Shown in pieces: positions 9,284 to 20,591 of a stretch of 64,000 bases of DNA. Every line of letters starts with the position of its first letter. The first letter of the stretch is position 1. The DNA comes from Hirudinaria manillensis (lineage: Eukaryota > Annelida > Clitellata > Hirudinida > Hirudinidae), in the NCBI GenBank assembly GCA_034509925.1, contig CM067536.1, positions 3,582,501 through 3,646,500 of the forward strand, read 5' to 3'. The position numbers and the translations under genes were made by a program. The notes beneath the pieces are model-generated. The model searched no databases, had not been told where the DNA came from, and saw only the letters and a list, made by a program, of their open reading frames with translations.

Positions 9284-12200
9284 TTATTCGCTAAGAATAC
9301 TCTTTTCTGTAATTATAAAAAAAAACGAAATTATTGAATATGAATTAATATCAACAACAATGATTATTTCTAAACAATTATTATTTACCTTTATGATAGG
9401 AACATGCATATGATCCGTAAACATTAACACAAATTTCTTGCTCTTTCGTACATGACTTGCTCAAGCATTCATCGACATCTTTAAAATAGGTTCAATTGAA
9501 TTAATAGAATTACTGTAATTAATTACTATTACTAATTAGTGTAACTCAATGCGATTCTGAAGGAACCACGAGAATCCATGTCTAAAAAAACCCACAAATA
9601 CGTATCCACCTTCGCAGTCACCATAGATGGAAGAACTTTCGAATCCTTCGACACACTCACATTCCGAAATTGAAACACCTCGTACTTGGTAATCCACGCA
9701 CTTGTGATCACCGCAGTTTCCATTGTTTGCAGTACAGTCTGGAACAATGTAATGGAGTAGTCTGATATACAGACTTTAGCGTCCTTAAATTACAATTGAG
9801 TTAGAAATAGCAATTAAGTTAAATTCTTAAGTTAAGTTAAGTTAATCCTAAATATCCAGAAATCTTTCGTTGGCATTCTGTTGTATCAATTTAGTTTGCC
9901 TTATAGAAATAATGACTTTTAGATTTTTATTGAAAGAGCTGAACAAGTTGTGTTTTTATTCTTCATGGGAATAGTGCCAAACCTCTCTGATGGCATTTGT
10001 TACCCTTCCAACCTCGTTTGCATTGGCTGCGCTCACAGTAACCGAAAATATCTGTCCCAAGATCGCAATGAAATACATTTTCAAAAGTCTGCATCAGGCC
10101 AGGTACGTGGTTTACTGAAAGGAAGCGTTTTGTCGAGTGTAATATAATGATGAAAATCATAAAACAAAAAACATCGCTAAAAATGGCGCGCCAGGTTTTT
10201 ATGGATAAAATGCAATTTTAAAAAAAAAGATAGATCTAACAATATTTCGTAATACTAAACGACATTTTAACTCGCCTGCATAAACACTATTTTTCCAAGA
10301 TGCTCCACAATTCTGAGATCTATTTCCATTGCATTCTAAATTGCACAGTTTCTCAATAACAGATCCAAACTTGCCGTAAGACTTTCCACAATAGCATTGA
10401 GAATATTGCTTATCGGGAAATATTAGCAAGAGTTGAATTAGGTATAATTCGTTTATTTGATTGTTTACAAAAACACATCCACTATACTATATATATCACT
10501 ATACATCGTAAAAGCTTTCTCAACTTATCTGGCATTGAACAAAAGTTTGTAATACAATCAGAAAAGTTCCAAAATTTGTTGGAAATCACCTGAACCCCTG
10601 CATAAAGGACGTTTTTGGACGAACAAGTATGAAGACATTGCTGGACCGTCAATGTGTCAATATCCAACGAGAATTCACTCAAATCTCTCGACTGTGTGTC
10701 TTCGAAGCATCCGAGATACGTCGGAACAACTGTGTTTAAAAAGTTCTGAATGTTACACATTTATAAAGTGAACCTTTCCAACATTCCATTTTCATTTCAT
10801 TTAGATGTTTTGTAACAGTTTAGTTCCAAGAAGTACTGCGCTTCTATATTCAAGTAAAAATAAAAGTTTGACTTAGTAATTGGCACACGACCTTTCATTT
10901 GCTGAAATTTGTTTGCAAGCATTTCATATAGCAATGTGCTTGTCATCATTAATCTCATAGATGCTTTACAATCCAATATTTAACTCTTATTCTACGCCCT
11001 ATAACGAATAAGAAAAGAAAGTGCTAGCAACATTTACCGCCGATTATCGCCATATAAATAACTGGTGTAAATGTGTAAAATGTGTAAGGAAGGCAGAGAA
11101 AAACAAATTCGAGGTTGGACTAAATTCCAAAGACCTCTGACTAAGAAAATAAAAACATTTACACAGTAGTAAAAACATAAATTTATGAAGCAATAAGGTA
11201 TTTAGTTCATTTTATTCTGCTCTTGTCTTGAATCAAGGCAGTTCAAAGCGAGATCAAGACTTGACTTAAACGTAACATGGTCGAGACCGAGACGAAACGA
11301 TACAAGTTCTGTCTCGAGATGAGAACAAACAGGATATGTCTCGCCTCGAGACCTGACGATGTCACAGCCCTGGTAACAGGAATTAATAATGAACAAAATG
11401 CAAAAGCAGCACCAACTTTACCTATAAAGACAGCGTAATGTTTTTTATTGACACAGTTGGAAGATGATACTCTTGAGCTGACTTTGTTTCCGCAGTGACA
11501 AGTAGCAACATCCTGATAATGGTCAAAGTACATCATTAAGTTATGGCACGACTAACTTTAATATAGAGATATCTTATGCATTACTAATTTTATGTACTAT
11601 GTGTGGAAGTTTATTGACTTAGAACCACAAATGCAAATTCAAATTTTAACAACATCATCAGCACTCAAAAATAAATTTATAATATAAAAATAATAATAAA
11701 ATAACAATTAAGTATTGACCCGAGAAGGGTTTTAGCGCTGTAGAATTTCCTTATGGAATAAGGAAGGCAGAGATATACAAATTCGAGGTTGGACTAAATT
11801 CCAAAGACCTCTGACTAAGAAAATAAATCGAATCGATTCAAACTAATCAAGTTCAAATCCTCATTATGGGTCCTAGGGCCTCACTTAGGGCCAGTTAAGA
11901 TAATTCGACTTTACGATAACTAGCGTTGATCTCGACAAATAATTCTGCACTAAGAAAAATGTTATGACAGTGCTGGATCCCTGGATCCAGATAATTGAAG
12001 AATAATTAAGACTATATTGCTGATTAATTAATTTAGTAATCAATTAATTGCTAGGCAATATAATTTGATATGTAATTAAATAATTAATTAATGTTCAGTG
12101 TCTTTGGTTATGAATCTCGACAAATAGAGTTATCTCGAAAAGCAGAGCGAGCGTGAGAGAAGCAGCAGATTCCAAGACTTAGACATTTGAGCATTGTACA

Positions 12201-13017
12201 TCTTCCAATCCATCTGAACACTTTCAATAAACTTGACCTTCTATATTTAGTTTGAGGACCCCGGGATATTACAACACATTAACCGAATTATTTTTTGGAA
12301 GGTTTAAGTTTTAGATTTTGCAAACATTGTCGCTGGATCTTTTTGGAAAATAAACTTCGAATAAAAAGAAAACTTCGATAAGGTAGCAATTGCTTCTAAC
12401 TTACAAAGTCAATAATTTAGGAGTTTAGCTCCCAAAAATGTCAACAAGATCTTCAAAAATCGACACTGTTTACAATTTCTTTTGTTCTGTAACCTATCTT
12501 AACAAGCATTTGCGACAAGAAATTGCTCAGTGATTTGGAGTTCTCACAAAGAACAAAAGTAGACAAGCGTAATTTATCCTTAGTAACGAATTTCCACATT
12601 AACATATATTAAACTAAGTACGGAAATTAATCTTTCGAAGATTATTCAATATTAATTAATAATAACCCGTTAAATTGAGAGTTAATTGGCTGATTAATAT
12701 ATAATTAGTCTTTTATGTCACCTTCATAGCTGCGTAATAATGGTGCTGCTTTGCACAGGTCTTGATACATTTCTCCAGTGATAAGACCATATAGTGACGA
12801 GAACTGAATCCTTTGTAACATCCAATATAAACTTTCTCTCCAATAAGAGGATTACCTGTAGTAAAATATTTAAATTTAGAAGAATAATCAAATGATCTAT
12901 TTTTTCTTTTAGGTTATTTTGATTGATTTTGTTTGAATTTTTTATGTTTTTACCTCCAGATACGAAATAAAACGTCAGAATACAGCACAAAATTCTCAAT
13001 ACAACGCAGCTATCCAT
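9284..13017 (-). CDS. Secreted WSC-WSC-EGF protein, gene A, 311 aa
   Basis: Nine exons (minus): 13017-12954, 12855-12722, 11512-11422, 10729-10590, 10408-10276, 10114-9983, 9738-9610, 9478-9389, 9306-9284. The lengths give a continuous frame of 312 codons. Residues 1-20 are a signal peptide (MDSCVVLRILCCILTFYFVS). WSC domain 1 spans about 23-96 (YIGCYKG, then CHCGNK) and WSC domain 2 about 97-187 (YLGCFED, then CYCGKSYGKFG). Each WSC domain is split over two exons. Three Cys-rich EGF-like modules follow, one per exon: 188-231 (YCERSQCKRGWKGNKC), 232-274, and 275-304, which starts DVDEC and is calcium-binding type. WSC domains are carbohydrate-binding modules of cell-surface and secreted proteins, so an extracellular glycan-binding role is inferred. 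Exon 5 ends at an AG|GCGAGT donor, a GC-AG intron. It is the closest paralog of gene B. A TATA box with a GATA site lies just upstream. Confidence 0.88.
11079..11168. repeat. Extra block in intron 3 of gene A, copied from intron 2 (11762-11828)
   Basis: About 60 bases around ATTCGAGGTTGGACTAAATT occur at 11089-11150 and again at 11762-11827. Copy B has only the second site (about 26421-26486). The intron-3 copy is thus an insertion specific to A, flanked by a short AAATGTGTAA duplication. Confidence 0.7.
11971..12273 (+). mobile_element. Solo LTR in intron 2 of gene A
   Basis: A 303-bp relative of the SAP-element LTR, from TGCTGGATCC to GATATTACA. No internal region is attached. Flanks ACAG and ACAC look like a decayed 4-bp target duplication. 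It is shared with gene B (26630-26932), so it inserted and recombined before the A/B duplication. Confidence 0.85.
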
Positions 13018-13049
13018 GGTTAATGCTTAAACGTCAACAACTCGCAACG

Positions 13050-13070
13050 TTATATAGTCTCCGCCTTATC
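13050..13070 (-). promoter_or_regulatory. GATA + TATA core promoter of gene A
   Basis: Minus strand: GATAAGGC (13070-13063) followed by TATATAA (13056-13050), 33 bases from the ATG. The same pair in the same order precedes genes B, C and D. Confidence 0.65.
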
Positions 13071-14884
13071 AACCTGATATTAATGACTTTTAATAAATGT
13101 TTATAAATATTTGCTAATGAATAGTTGGTGAATAATTATTAACTTGTATCTCTGAAGATGGTGAAGATTTTACAGAGTTCAAATTTGATATATTGAATGA
13201 CGCTAAGCAGTTTTGTGAAAATAATATTTAATCAATTTATTGGCATATCAAAACCAACAGCCAAAATCATTTTGAACTATTAACTTATGAATAAAAAGAT
13301 TCCCATCAGCATCATGCCAGAACCTATAATAGCCCGATATTAAAGGACATGCATATCAAGTAGTTTTGGCTCTTAGGAAGTTTCGACGTTTTGGTAGGAC
13401 TAGGACAAGCTGGTAGTCTGCCGCGGAAGAAGAGGGGTCACCACATGTTGGATTACGAATCAAGGTTGCTGCCTCATTAAACCGGATAAACATTAGGAAC
13501 TGAAACACTAGCTAGGTCGGATTTGGATATTAATTAGGCCTTATCTAGCCTAAAGACCGAGGTTTGCAGATCCTTGCGATCAAGTTTTCATGTTCACCTA
13601 ACAATATTTCAATAAGTTTGTAATGTGAAAGTTATGTTGGATAATAAACAATAAATTAAATATTGACATAATGACCGGTCGTAAAGCGGTCATATAAATG
13701 GTTATTCGGAATAGTACTTGAAGGAGGCGGCGGATGACAAGCAAAAGCCAATTCATATTTAGAGTGCTAAAGTTTTGCCTTGGATTTCCGGAATGAAGAT
13801 ACAGACTGGGGTTACGTCGGGGTCTAGTCGGATTAGTTGCTAAAGATTCCTACCCGTGAGTTGGCTTTTGCCTGTCACTTCTCCAATATTTGTTTGGAAG
13901 CATTCGGAAAAGATGCAACTGTTAATACTATGTATTGCAATTCATTGCACTTGAGCAAAATTTGATTTATTGAATAAAAGGCAAGTTATTTGAGTGCAAT
14001 GCTGATTACAGCGCTTATCCCCTAAAATCGTATAATTTGACGTTATCAATTTTAGTACATAATCACTAATCTTCGAGCACTTGACATGCCTGTTGATAAT
14101 TTATCTATAATTTTGGAAGCTTGACTGGATAAGCAGCCCCTGATTGTCATCAATCATGTCATAAAACTGTTTCGATGATTTTACTCAATATTTTAGCAGA
14201 TTAATGTTATCTAAAGCCACGACCATTATGAAAAGTCAGTGTGATGCAGTATCTTGCCTAAACCTATACCATTAATGGCAAAACCAGACATGAACCGACT
14301 TAAGAAATTTTTTAAACGTAAACATTTACAATCAATTGTAACGTGAAATGATAAACAATCAAAATAATTTTCAAATAGTTTTATACTCAATACAAATTTG
14401 TGGAAGTGGATGACCTTTCGCTTTGTTCAGATAAAGAAATAAATAATCCTACCAGTCTAAAACTTTGTGAATTTTTTTCTGACATGTTAACACATCTTCA
14501 TAAGGCGAGTTTAATCTAATGGTTTATCAGAAATTAATTGTTAATCTTTATTAATTTACGAAGGTAAATTTGCCTGAACCACATCCAAATAATTATTGAT
14601 ATGTCGAGTAACAATTAATTTTTATTCGAGTAATTCACAAATATTTAAAGCAATGGTTTTGTAAATTTTAAGCTGATAGTAAATTAAGTTTCTTCTTTTG
14701 TCTTGTTGTTTGCCTGAAATGTTTCAAAAGAAAGAACATTTCCCAGGACATTGGTACTTGAAATTCAATTCTATCTTCAGACAGCCTCATTCACTCAATC
14801 TTAAACTATGGATTATATCATTTTTTATTTACCATTCACCTTTGTAGTCCTTTTTTATTACATCTGAAACTATTTTAATTAATT
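13071..14884. other. Upstream region of gene A, no gene seen
   Basis: I see no ORF or RNA gene here. It contains a block (13773-13836, CTTGGATTTCCGGAAT...GGGTTACG) conserved upstream of B (28119-28181) and, more divergently, C (35983-36042). Another shared block lies at about 14700-14810, with a faint match upstream of C at about 37410-37545. Positions 13071-13426 are absent from copy B. Confidence 0.6.
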
Positions 14885-15043
14885 ATATTATAGTATAGTA
14901 TAGTATATTATATTGTATTGTATTGAATTGCATTGTATTGTATTGTATTGTATTGTATTTCATTTGAATTCATTTGAAAAAAAATCAGCACGGGCCAACG
15001 GCCCCTCGCCGAAACCGAAAACAAAAACCAGTGCACCAACCCC

Positions 15044-17834
15044 TCAATCTAAATTGTAAATTCTATTAACAAAAAAACCGTCCAAGTTTCTCTTAAATTC
15101 CTCCACGTCCCTTGACATCACAACCTCCTGTGGCAAACTATTCCATTCCTGGACCACTCTGTTGCAAAAATAATACTTTCTGCAATCTTTGTGGGCCAGT
15201 CTTGTCATCAGTTTTCTTTCATGTCCTCTGGTCTTGGAATATGTGCAGACAGAAAGGGAAGGACAAACTAAATCTTTCATTCCACTTGTCAACAACTTAA
15301 ACAACAAAATCAAATCAGCTCTTTTTCTTCTATAACACAAACTTGGCAATTTCAGTTTCTCTAGTCTCGATTGGTAAGGAAGGTCCCTACAGGATTGTCT
15401 TAATCTTGTAGCTCTTCTTTGTACTCCTTCAATCGCATCAATCATTCCCTCTCTATAAGGGCTCCACACCTGTACTCCATACTCCAACTGAGACCTCACC
15501 AAAGACTTATACAAACTCACGAAAGCAAAATCCGACAGATATCTAAAATTTCTTGCTATGATACCCAACATCATATTTGCTTTCTTGACCCTTGAGAGAA
15601 TGTGTTCTTTGAATTTTAAATCTGAATCTACAATAATTCCAAGGTTCGTGAACGAGTTGTAAACTGGAATTTCATATTTTGTTCCATCTGGGTCTGTTAG
15701 CTGGTAGCTACTCAAGTGGTGTCTCCCCCCTACATGCAGTGCACAACATTTGTTCATGTTAACTTTCATTTGCCATCTGTTGAACCAATCAATTACGTTA
15801 TCCACGTCCACCTGTAACTTGCTGCAGTCCTCCTCTTCGCTAATAACTCTATATATTTTTGTGTCGTCCGCAAACAAGAATAAGTTTTCACAAACAGTGT
15901 ATATGTCGTTAATATATATGAGAAACAGCAATGGACCAAGTACGCTGCCTTGAGGGACTCCGCTAGTCACAGGCAACGAGTCTGACAGCTCCCCACCGAC
16001 CCTCACCTGGAAACTCCGGCCCGACAAATAGTTACCAATCCCCACAACAACCATGTGGTGCACCCCATATCTCTCTAGCTTGAAGAGTAGCTTTTCATGC
16101 GAGATCTTATCGAAGGCTTTTTCCAAGTCCGTGTAAATCAACTTCATCTCCGTCCTCCACCGCACTGGTAAGTGTATCCATAAATCTGAGCATTTGGAGA
16201 GTTGTAGAACGAGATGGTAAAAATCCAAACTGATTTTGAGCGAAAAGATCGTTTCTTGAAAAGTGAGCTATCAGATGATCTTTAATGATTGATTCTAATA
16301 TTTTGCTACAAACCGATGTCAACGACACAGGTCTATAGTTTGATACTACACTTTTTATTCCTTTTTTGAACAGAGGAACCACATAGCTAGATCTCCAGTC
16401 TTCCACCATCACCCCTGACTGAATGGAACAATCGAAGATGTGTTTCAAGTAACACTTTATCGATTCCCGTGTCTCTTTTAAAATTCTTGGATGAATTCCA
16501 TCTGGTCCCGCTGATTTACTGCTGCTTAGATCTTTCAACATCCTACACAGTACATTTATGTCGATCCGAACCTCCTCCATCTCGACTCCCGGAACTGTGG
16601 GATTGAAAACAGGTGTCGCTTCAGAACCTGAATCCGTAATATACACTGATGCAAAAAAGTCCGCAAAAGCCTGTGCCTTCTCCTTGCCTCCAATCAAATC
16701 AGTACCGTCCACTGATATTGTACTGATTGCATCTTTACTTCTTGTTTTCTTTTGTACATGATTTCAGAATAATTTTGGATTTGATTTGAATTTGATTGCT
16801 AATTGATTCTGGCTTTCTATATTTAGCTTCACAGACAATTTTTTTACTCTTTTTCTAAGGTCTTTGAATTCGTTGATTCTGTTCGTGTCACCATACCTGA
16901 AGATCTGTCTCCAGCAATAGTGTTTCCTCGTTATTAATTCATGAAGCTCTGGTGTCATTTTGATTCTAAACTTTTTGCACAGTCTGTGGGGTATGTGTTT
17001 TTTTGTCAGTTCGTTTAAAGTATTTTTAAAGGCTGTCCACTTTGATTCAAGAGTCAAAGAGGGTTCCAAAACATCCACCAGCTTGTTATCAAGTTCAATA
17101 TTTAAACTGGCGTAATCTTCTAAATCATAGCAGGGCTTACTTCTAGCTCAGGCGCTATCTTCAACATCACATATAACATTGAACGAAACAATAGAGTGGT
17201 CGCTACTTCCCAATGGTGCGAGGCAAACAACATTCTCTACTATATCATTTGATATCACCAAATCAAGGATATGTGCAATTTGTCCGAATCTAAATCTTGT
17301 TGGTTCCATGACATGTTGAGTCAGAAATCTGTCATCCAAAAAATTCAAAAATCTATTTTCAATCCTTGTTGTAGAACCTGAACAACCTGTCATTAACCAA
17401 TCAATATCTGGGAAATTAAAATCTCCTATGAGCAAATGATCTCCTTCCAAACAAAAAAATTCCCCCAACAACTACATTAATTTGTCGATGTTGTCTGATG
17501 AACTATTTGGACTTCTGTAAATCATCAGTACATTGAGAAATCCATGTGAAGTTACTACTCTGACACATAATTTCTCCAGAAATTCACTCTCCAAAATAAT
17601 TTCACTGATCAAAAGGCTTTCTTTGTGATACAACGTTATCCCTCTGTACCCCTCTTTTTGAAAACCACATGACAGAATTTGCCTCCCATTTATCTGATAT
17701 TCTGACAACAAGTGAATGGCTTTTGAATGCTTGGGATTAGTCTCGTTTAGAAATATCAGATCAGTTTTAGCATGTAGCTCCACAAGATGTTGAAACTCTA
17801 TAAATTTATTTGATAAGGAATCCACATTAGACAA
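15044..17834 (-). pseudogene. LINE ORF2 (endonuclease-reverse transcriptase), broken
   Basis: Reading pieces on the minus strand are 17834-17472, 17471-17148, 17078-16764, 16712-16107 and 16228-15044. The first two carry an endonuclease/exonuclease/phosphatase fold (SNVDSLSNKFIEF at the start, LIGDFNFPDIDW, then SSDHSIVSF). The last two carry a non-LTR reverse transcriptase (SAGPDGIHPRILKE, NYRPVSLTSVCSKILE, TDLEKAFDKISHE, SGVPQGSVLGPLLF). The active site reads LFADDTK. In-frame stops separate the early pieces, and a frameshift near 16110-16220 splits the reverse transcriptase just before the TDLEKAFD motif. It cannot make a full protein. Confidence 0.88.
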
Positions 17835-17872
17835 CCAAATTGTTAGACTTGATCTTCTTGAACTATTCTTAC

Positions 17873-18690
17873 TTATAAATTTCGTCTCCTGTAGGAAACC
17901 ACATGAAAGTCTCCTGGCTGACCCCTGACTCTAAAAACCCACTTGCTTACATCTTCTTTTTTGCTGATCTCCTCCTTCTTCTCCTTTAACAGTTTGGAGC
18001 ACAGTTCTCTATCCTCCTTGGATAAATCATTGTTTAGAATCACTCTTGAGAAGGTTTCACTCTTACTCAATTTGAAGCTGTTTTCAAAGACTAAATTTTT
18101 ATGACATAGGTTGCTAAACTTTAATAAAACTGGTCTGGTTTTATTGGTCTCTTCATTTCTCCTTCCTAATCTCAGGAACTCCATATCTTCTTTAAAATCC
18201 CTGCCTGTTATTTCCAACAACAACTTCAGTACTTCATCTTTATCTGCATTTTTTGAATTCCTCTCAGGCAAGTTGTAGACCACAATATTGTCTTTCTATT
18301 CAATCTATCATTAGAAGTCTCAAATGATGATTTTGTTGCCTCAACTGATTTTTGAACAGACCCAACACCAGAAACAAGAAGTTCAACTTTATCTTTGAAC
18401 AAGCTTGACCATTCCCCAGTTGCCTGCCATGAATCCTTTGTAACTGAATCTAGTTTTGACTTTAAATCTGCTATTTCGTTTTTTTGCTATTCAACAACAG
18501 CAAATCTTTCTTCGTTCCTTTTTAGGTTTTCCTTTATTTCTTTTATGTCGGACCTCAAAGATACGAGCACGTTCAAAAATCTCAGAGCTTCTTCATTTTC
18601 TTTTATACAACATTCACACAGTTTTAAACCGCACAAATCCTCTTCGCTTTTCTTGTCACTACAGCCATCTTTCTTCTTTGACAACGGCAT
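17873..18690 (-). pseudogene. LINE ORF1 remnant
   Basis: The first piece (18690-18487) begins MPLSKKKDG, has a small Cys cluster (CGLKLCECC) and a coiled-coil-like helix, and ends at a stop that looks like a CAG-to-TAG change. The reading continues beyond it. The second piece (18283-17873) is the nucleic-acid-binding part (VYNLPERN, FLRLGRRNEETNKTRPVLLKF), similar to RRM-type ORF1 proteins of LINEs. A frameshift joins the two. Confidence 0.7.
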
Positions 18691-18831
18691 GTTGTCACAA
18701 TCCGCAAAATCGATACTGTGATTAATTTATATTAAGATATTCAAGAAAAATTCGTGTTCTAGTGGAATAAAGCACGAAATTTAGAAATTATCGGAGTCGT
18801 AACGCACTGATGGGCGATAAACCAAAAACAT

Positions 18832-19103
18832 ATTGTATTATATTGTATTGTATTGTATTATATTATATTATATTATATTATATTATATTATATTATATTA
18901 TATTATATTATATTATATTATATTATATTATATTATATTATATTATATTATATTATATTATATTATATTATATTATATTATATTATATTATATTATATTA
19001 TATTATATTATATTATATTATATTATATTATATTATATTATATTATATTATATTATATTATATTATATTATATTATATTATATTATATTATATTATATTA
19101 TAT
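18832..19103. repeat. (TATTA)n microsatellite, about 54 units
   Basis: A nearly perfect pentanucleotide array, with TATTG variants at its left end beside the LINE. It has the same unit and strand as the arrays at 29155-29381 and 54197-54367. It reads open in all three frames, which gives spurious ORFs. Confidence 0.97.
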
Positions 19104-19300
19104 CCAGGTATTCTGTAACCGGTAGAACCGTCACTTATAAAGATATCCAAGCCAAGCTTAGCCCAACAACAATCTTTAAACATCCTTCACAGTATCAATT
19201 CTAGAGATGCACTCCTTTGGGTAGTGTCCATTCATCACAGAACCGTACGCCTCCTAGCAGAAAGCGATTCGTTCTTGAATTGAAGTTGTTGGATTCATGT
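19104..19300. repeat. Dispersed repeat, copy at 33563-33775
   Basis: About 200 bases from TCCAGGTATTCTGTAACCGG to GGATTCATGTTG match 33563-33775 in intron 4 of gene C with few changes and small indels. It joins the truncated end of SAP element copy 3. Identity unknown. Confidence 0.8.
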
Positions 19301-19641
19301 TGTTCCTCGCAAGATGGAAGCACCACTTTGCTCTCCTCAAAAGAACCAACAGGACTCTTCTCGGCAGAGTTTTCACCCGAAACCAGCGAGACATCCTGAC
19401 ATGGAACCGCTGTGTTTTCCAAATCGCCCCTAATAATCCTCCTAGAGTCCTCTGCTAACTTTCTCAGAAACTTACTATATTCGGACTCGAATTCGTATTC
19501 CTCCGGGTCATGGCCATTCTCTGTCAGCCATGCCCCAAGTCGCTCCCGTATCTCAGCTTTCGTGCCTTTGCAGTCCAGGCCACGATCTCTCAATTCTTGT
19601 CTCAATCGAGGCACGTACAATTCATCCAAGTACCGCGGCAT
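19201..19641 (-). pseudogene. Truncated SAP-domain ORF of element copy 3
   Basis: Residues 1-115 match copy 1, including the SAP motif (LRQELRDRGLDCKGTKAEI), with a ~20-residue deletion after GHDPEEYEFES. The last ~30 residues are read from the adjoining dispersed repeat, not from the element. Confidence 0.8.
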
Positions 19642-20018
19642 CCTTCACTTTTCAACTAAACAAGCTTCTACCTTAGTTACTCTTGGATACCCTTTAACTC
19701 TAAATCCCACTCCTGACACCAATGTAATAACCCGGGGTCCTCAAACTAATTATAGAAGATCAGGTTTATTGAAAGTTGTCAGATGGCTTGGAAGATGCAC
19801 AATGCTTCAAATGTCTAAGTCTTGAAATCTGCTGTTTCTCTTACTCTCACTCTCCTTTCCGAGATAAATCTATTTGTCGAGGTACATAACCAAAGAGTCT
19901 GAAAGTATTTAATTAATTATAAAATTATATTGCCACTAAATTTAATTAATTACTAAATTAATTAATCAGCAATATAATTTTAATTATTCTTCAATTATCT
20001 GGATTTAGGGATCCAACA
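19298..20018 (-). mobile_element. SAP-domain LTR element copy 3, truncated
   Basis: Minus-strand copy with its 5' LTR (20018-19723, 296 bp, TG...CA), primer-binding site (19721-19703) and the first part of the SAP ORF. The element stops after the codons for SCEEQ, where it meets the 19104-19300 repeat. The rest of the interior and the 3' LTR are missing. Confidence 0.87.
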
Positions 20019-20019
20019 T

Positions 20020-20175
20020 TATTATCTATTTTGCGCCGGTTGAACTTAAATGATAAGTGTATTTTGACAACCTCTAAAATTATCTGGTGCCATAATTTTC
20101 AGTCGAAGTCTATGAAAGCATTATTTATTCATTGTTTGTCCTGAAGTGATTACGTATATTAATCAAAAACAAACT
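20020..20175. repeat. Interspersed block, copies at 36602-36757 and 44077-44222
   Basis: About 155 bases beginning TTTTGCGCCGGTTGAACTTA and ending near ACGTATATTAATCAAAA. The copy at 36602 is close; the one at 44077 is more diverged. Two of the three lie about 1 kb upstream of genes C and D. This one is fused directly to the TEP-tail copy. Confidence 0.75.
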
Positions 20176-20437
20176 CAATTTTTGTTTAAATCAATGAAAT
20201 GATATTGAGAGAAATTCTTTTGCATTTAAATAAACACATCTCGTCTGCAAAATATTTTGTCACTTATCAACTCGATATATTTAAACAGACTGCATGGTAC
20301 AGACAAAAACAGAAAGGGCAAAGTTCTTATTTAAGTTCAAAGTATTTTTGTTAAGGCGTATATAATGAAATAAATGCTATAACTATATATTTTACGTGCT
20401 TTTATATTTATTGTAATGTATTTAATGGTATGTATTT
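20174..20437 (+). repeat. Duplicate of the TEP gene 3' tail
   Basis: Matches 6358-6465 and 6758-6812 in the same order, including the poly(A) signal. No TEP coding exon is recognisable here. If the Copia and gag-like insertions are removed, it directly adjoins the B duplication unit, as the original adjoins the A unit. Confidence 0.78.
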
Positions 20438-20560
20438 ATTGCGGTAACTTTATTCACAGGAAGAACGCGCACCAACAATGGAGAGCGGAACCAAAAAAAA
20501 ACATTAACATAATAATTCAAACTATTTTAACAAAACGTTTTTAAGCATAAAAACTCAACA
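20431..20560 (-). repeat. Probable 3' LTR of the Copia element, ~130 bp
   Basis: Minus strand: after a purine-rich AAATGAGAAGG comes TGTTGAGTTT. The stretch ends AATAAATACA, giving TG...CA ends. The 5' LTR is missing, so the outer end cannot be confirmed. Confidence 0.45.
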
Positions 20561-20591
20561 CCTTCTCATTTTGTTAAAATCCACCGAATTA

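Larger units (their letters stand above)
8837..14803. repeat. Segmental duplication, copy A (partner 23584-29150)
   Basis: About 6 kb holding WSC-EGF gene A, its introns (with a solo LTR) and roughly 1.8 kb upstream. It aligns end to end with 23584-29150 at a divergence of a few percent by eye. Differences in length come from a ~356-bp segment at 13071-13426 missing from B, a ~70-bp extra block near 11079-11168, and small indels. Copy B runs into a (TATTA)n array at its right end; copy A runs into unrelated DNA and then the LINE. Confidence 0.93.
14885..18830 (-). mobile_element. Degenerate CR1/Jockey-type LINE inserted in a pentanucleotide array
   Basis: About 3.9 kb on the minus strand, with an ORF1 remnant, an ORF2 with endonuclease and reverse transcriptase, and a short 3' UTR. 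The element ends in a (ATACA)n-type tail (14891-14960). It is interrupted by several stops and frameshifts. Its 5' side abuts a (TATTA)n array at 18832-19103. Ending in a short simple repeat instead of poly(A) is typical of the CR1/L2 group; the exact clade is not certain. Confidence 0.85.

Noticed and set aside
11845..11890. GTTCAAATCC resembling a tRNA B box
   Set aside because: The flanking bases cannot form a T-stem or acceptor stem and there is no A box upstream at the right distance.
18810..19204. Three long overlapping frames rich in Tyr-Ile-Leu
   Set aside because: They are translations of the (TATTA)n array, which has no stop in any plus frame. The same applies at 29045-29413.
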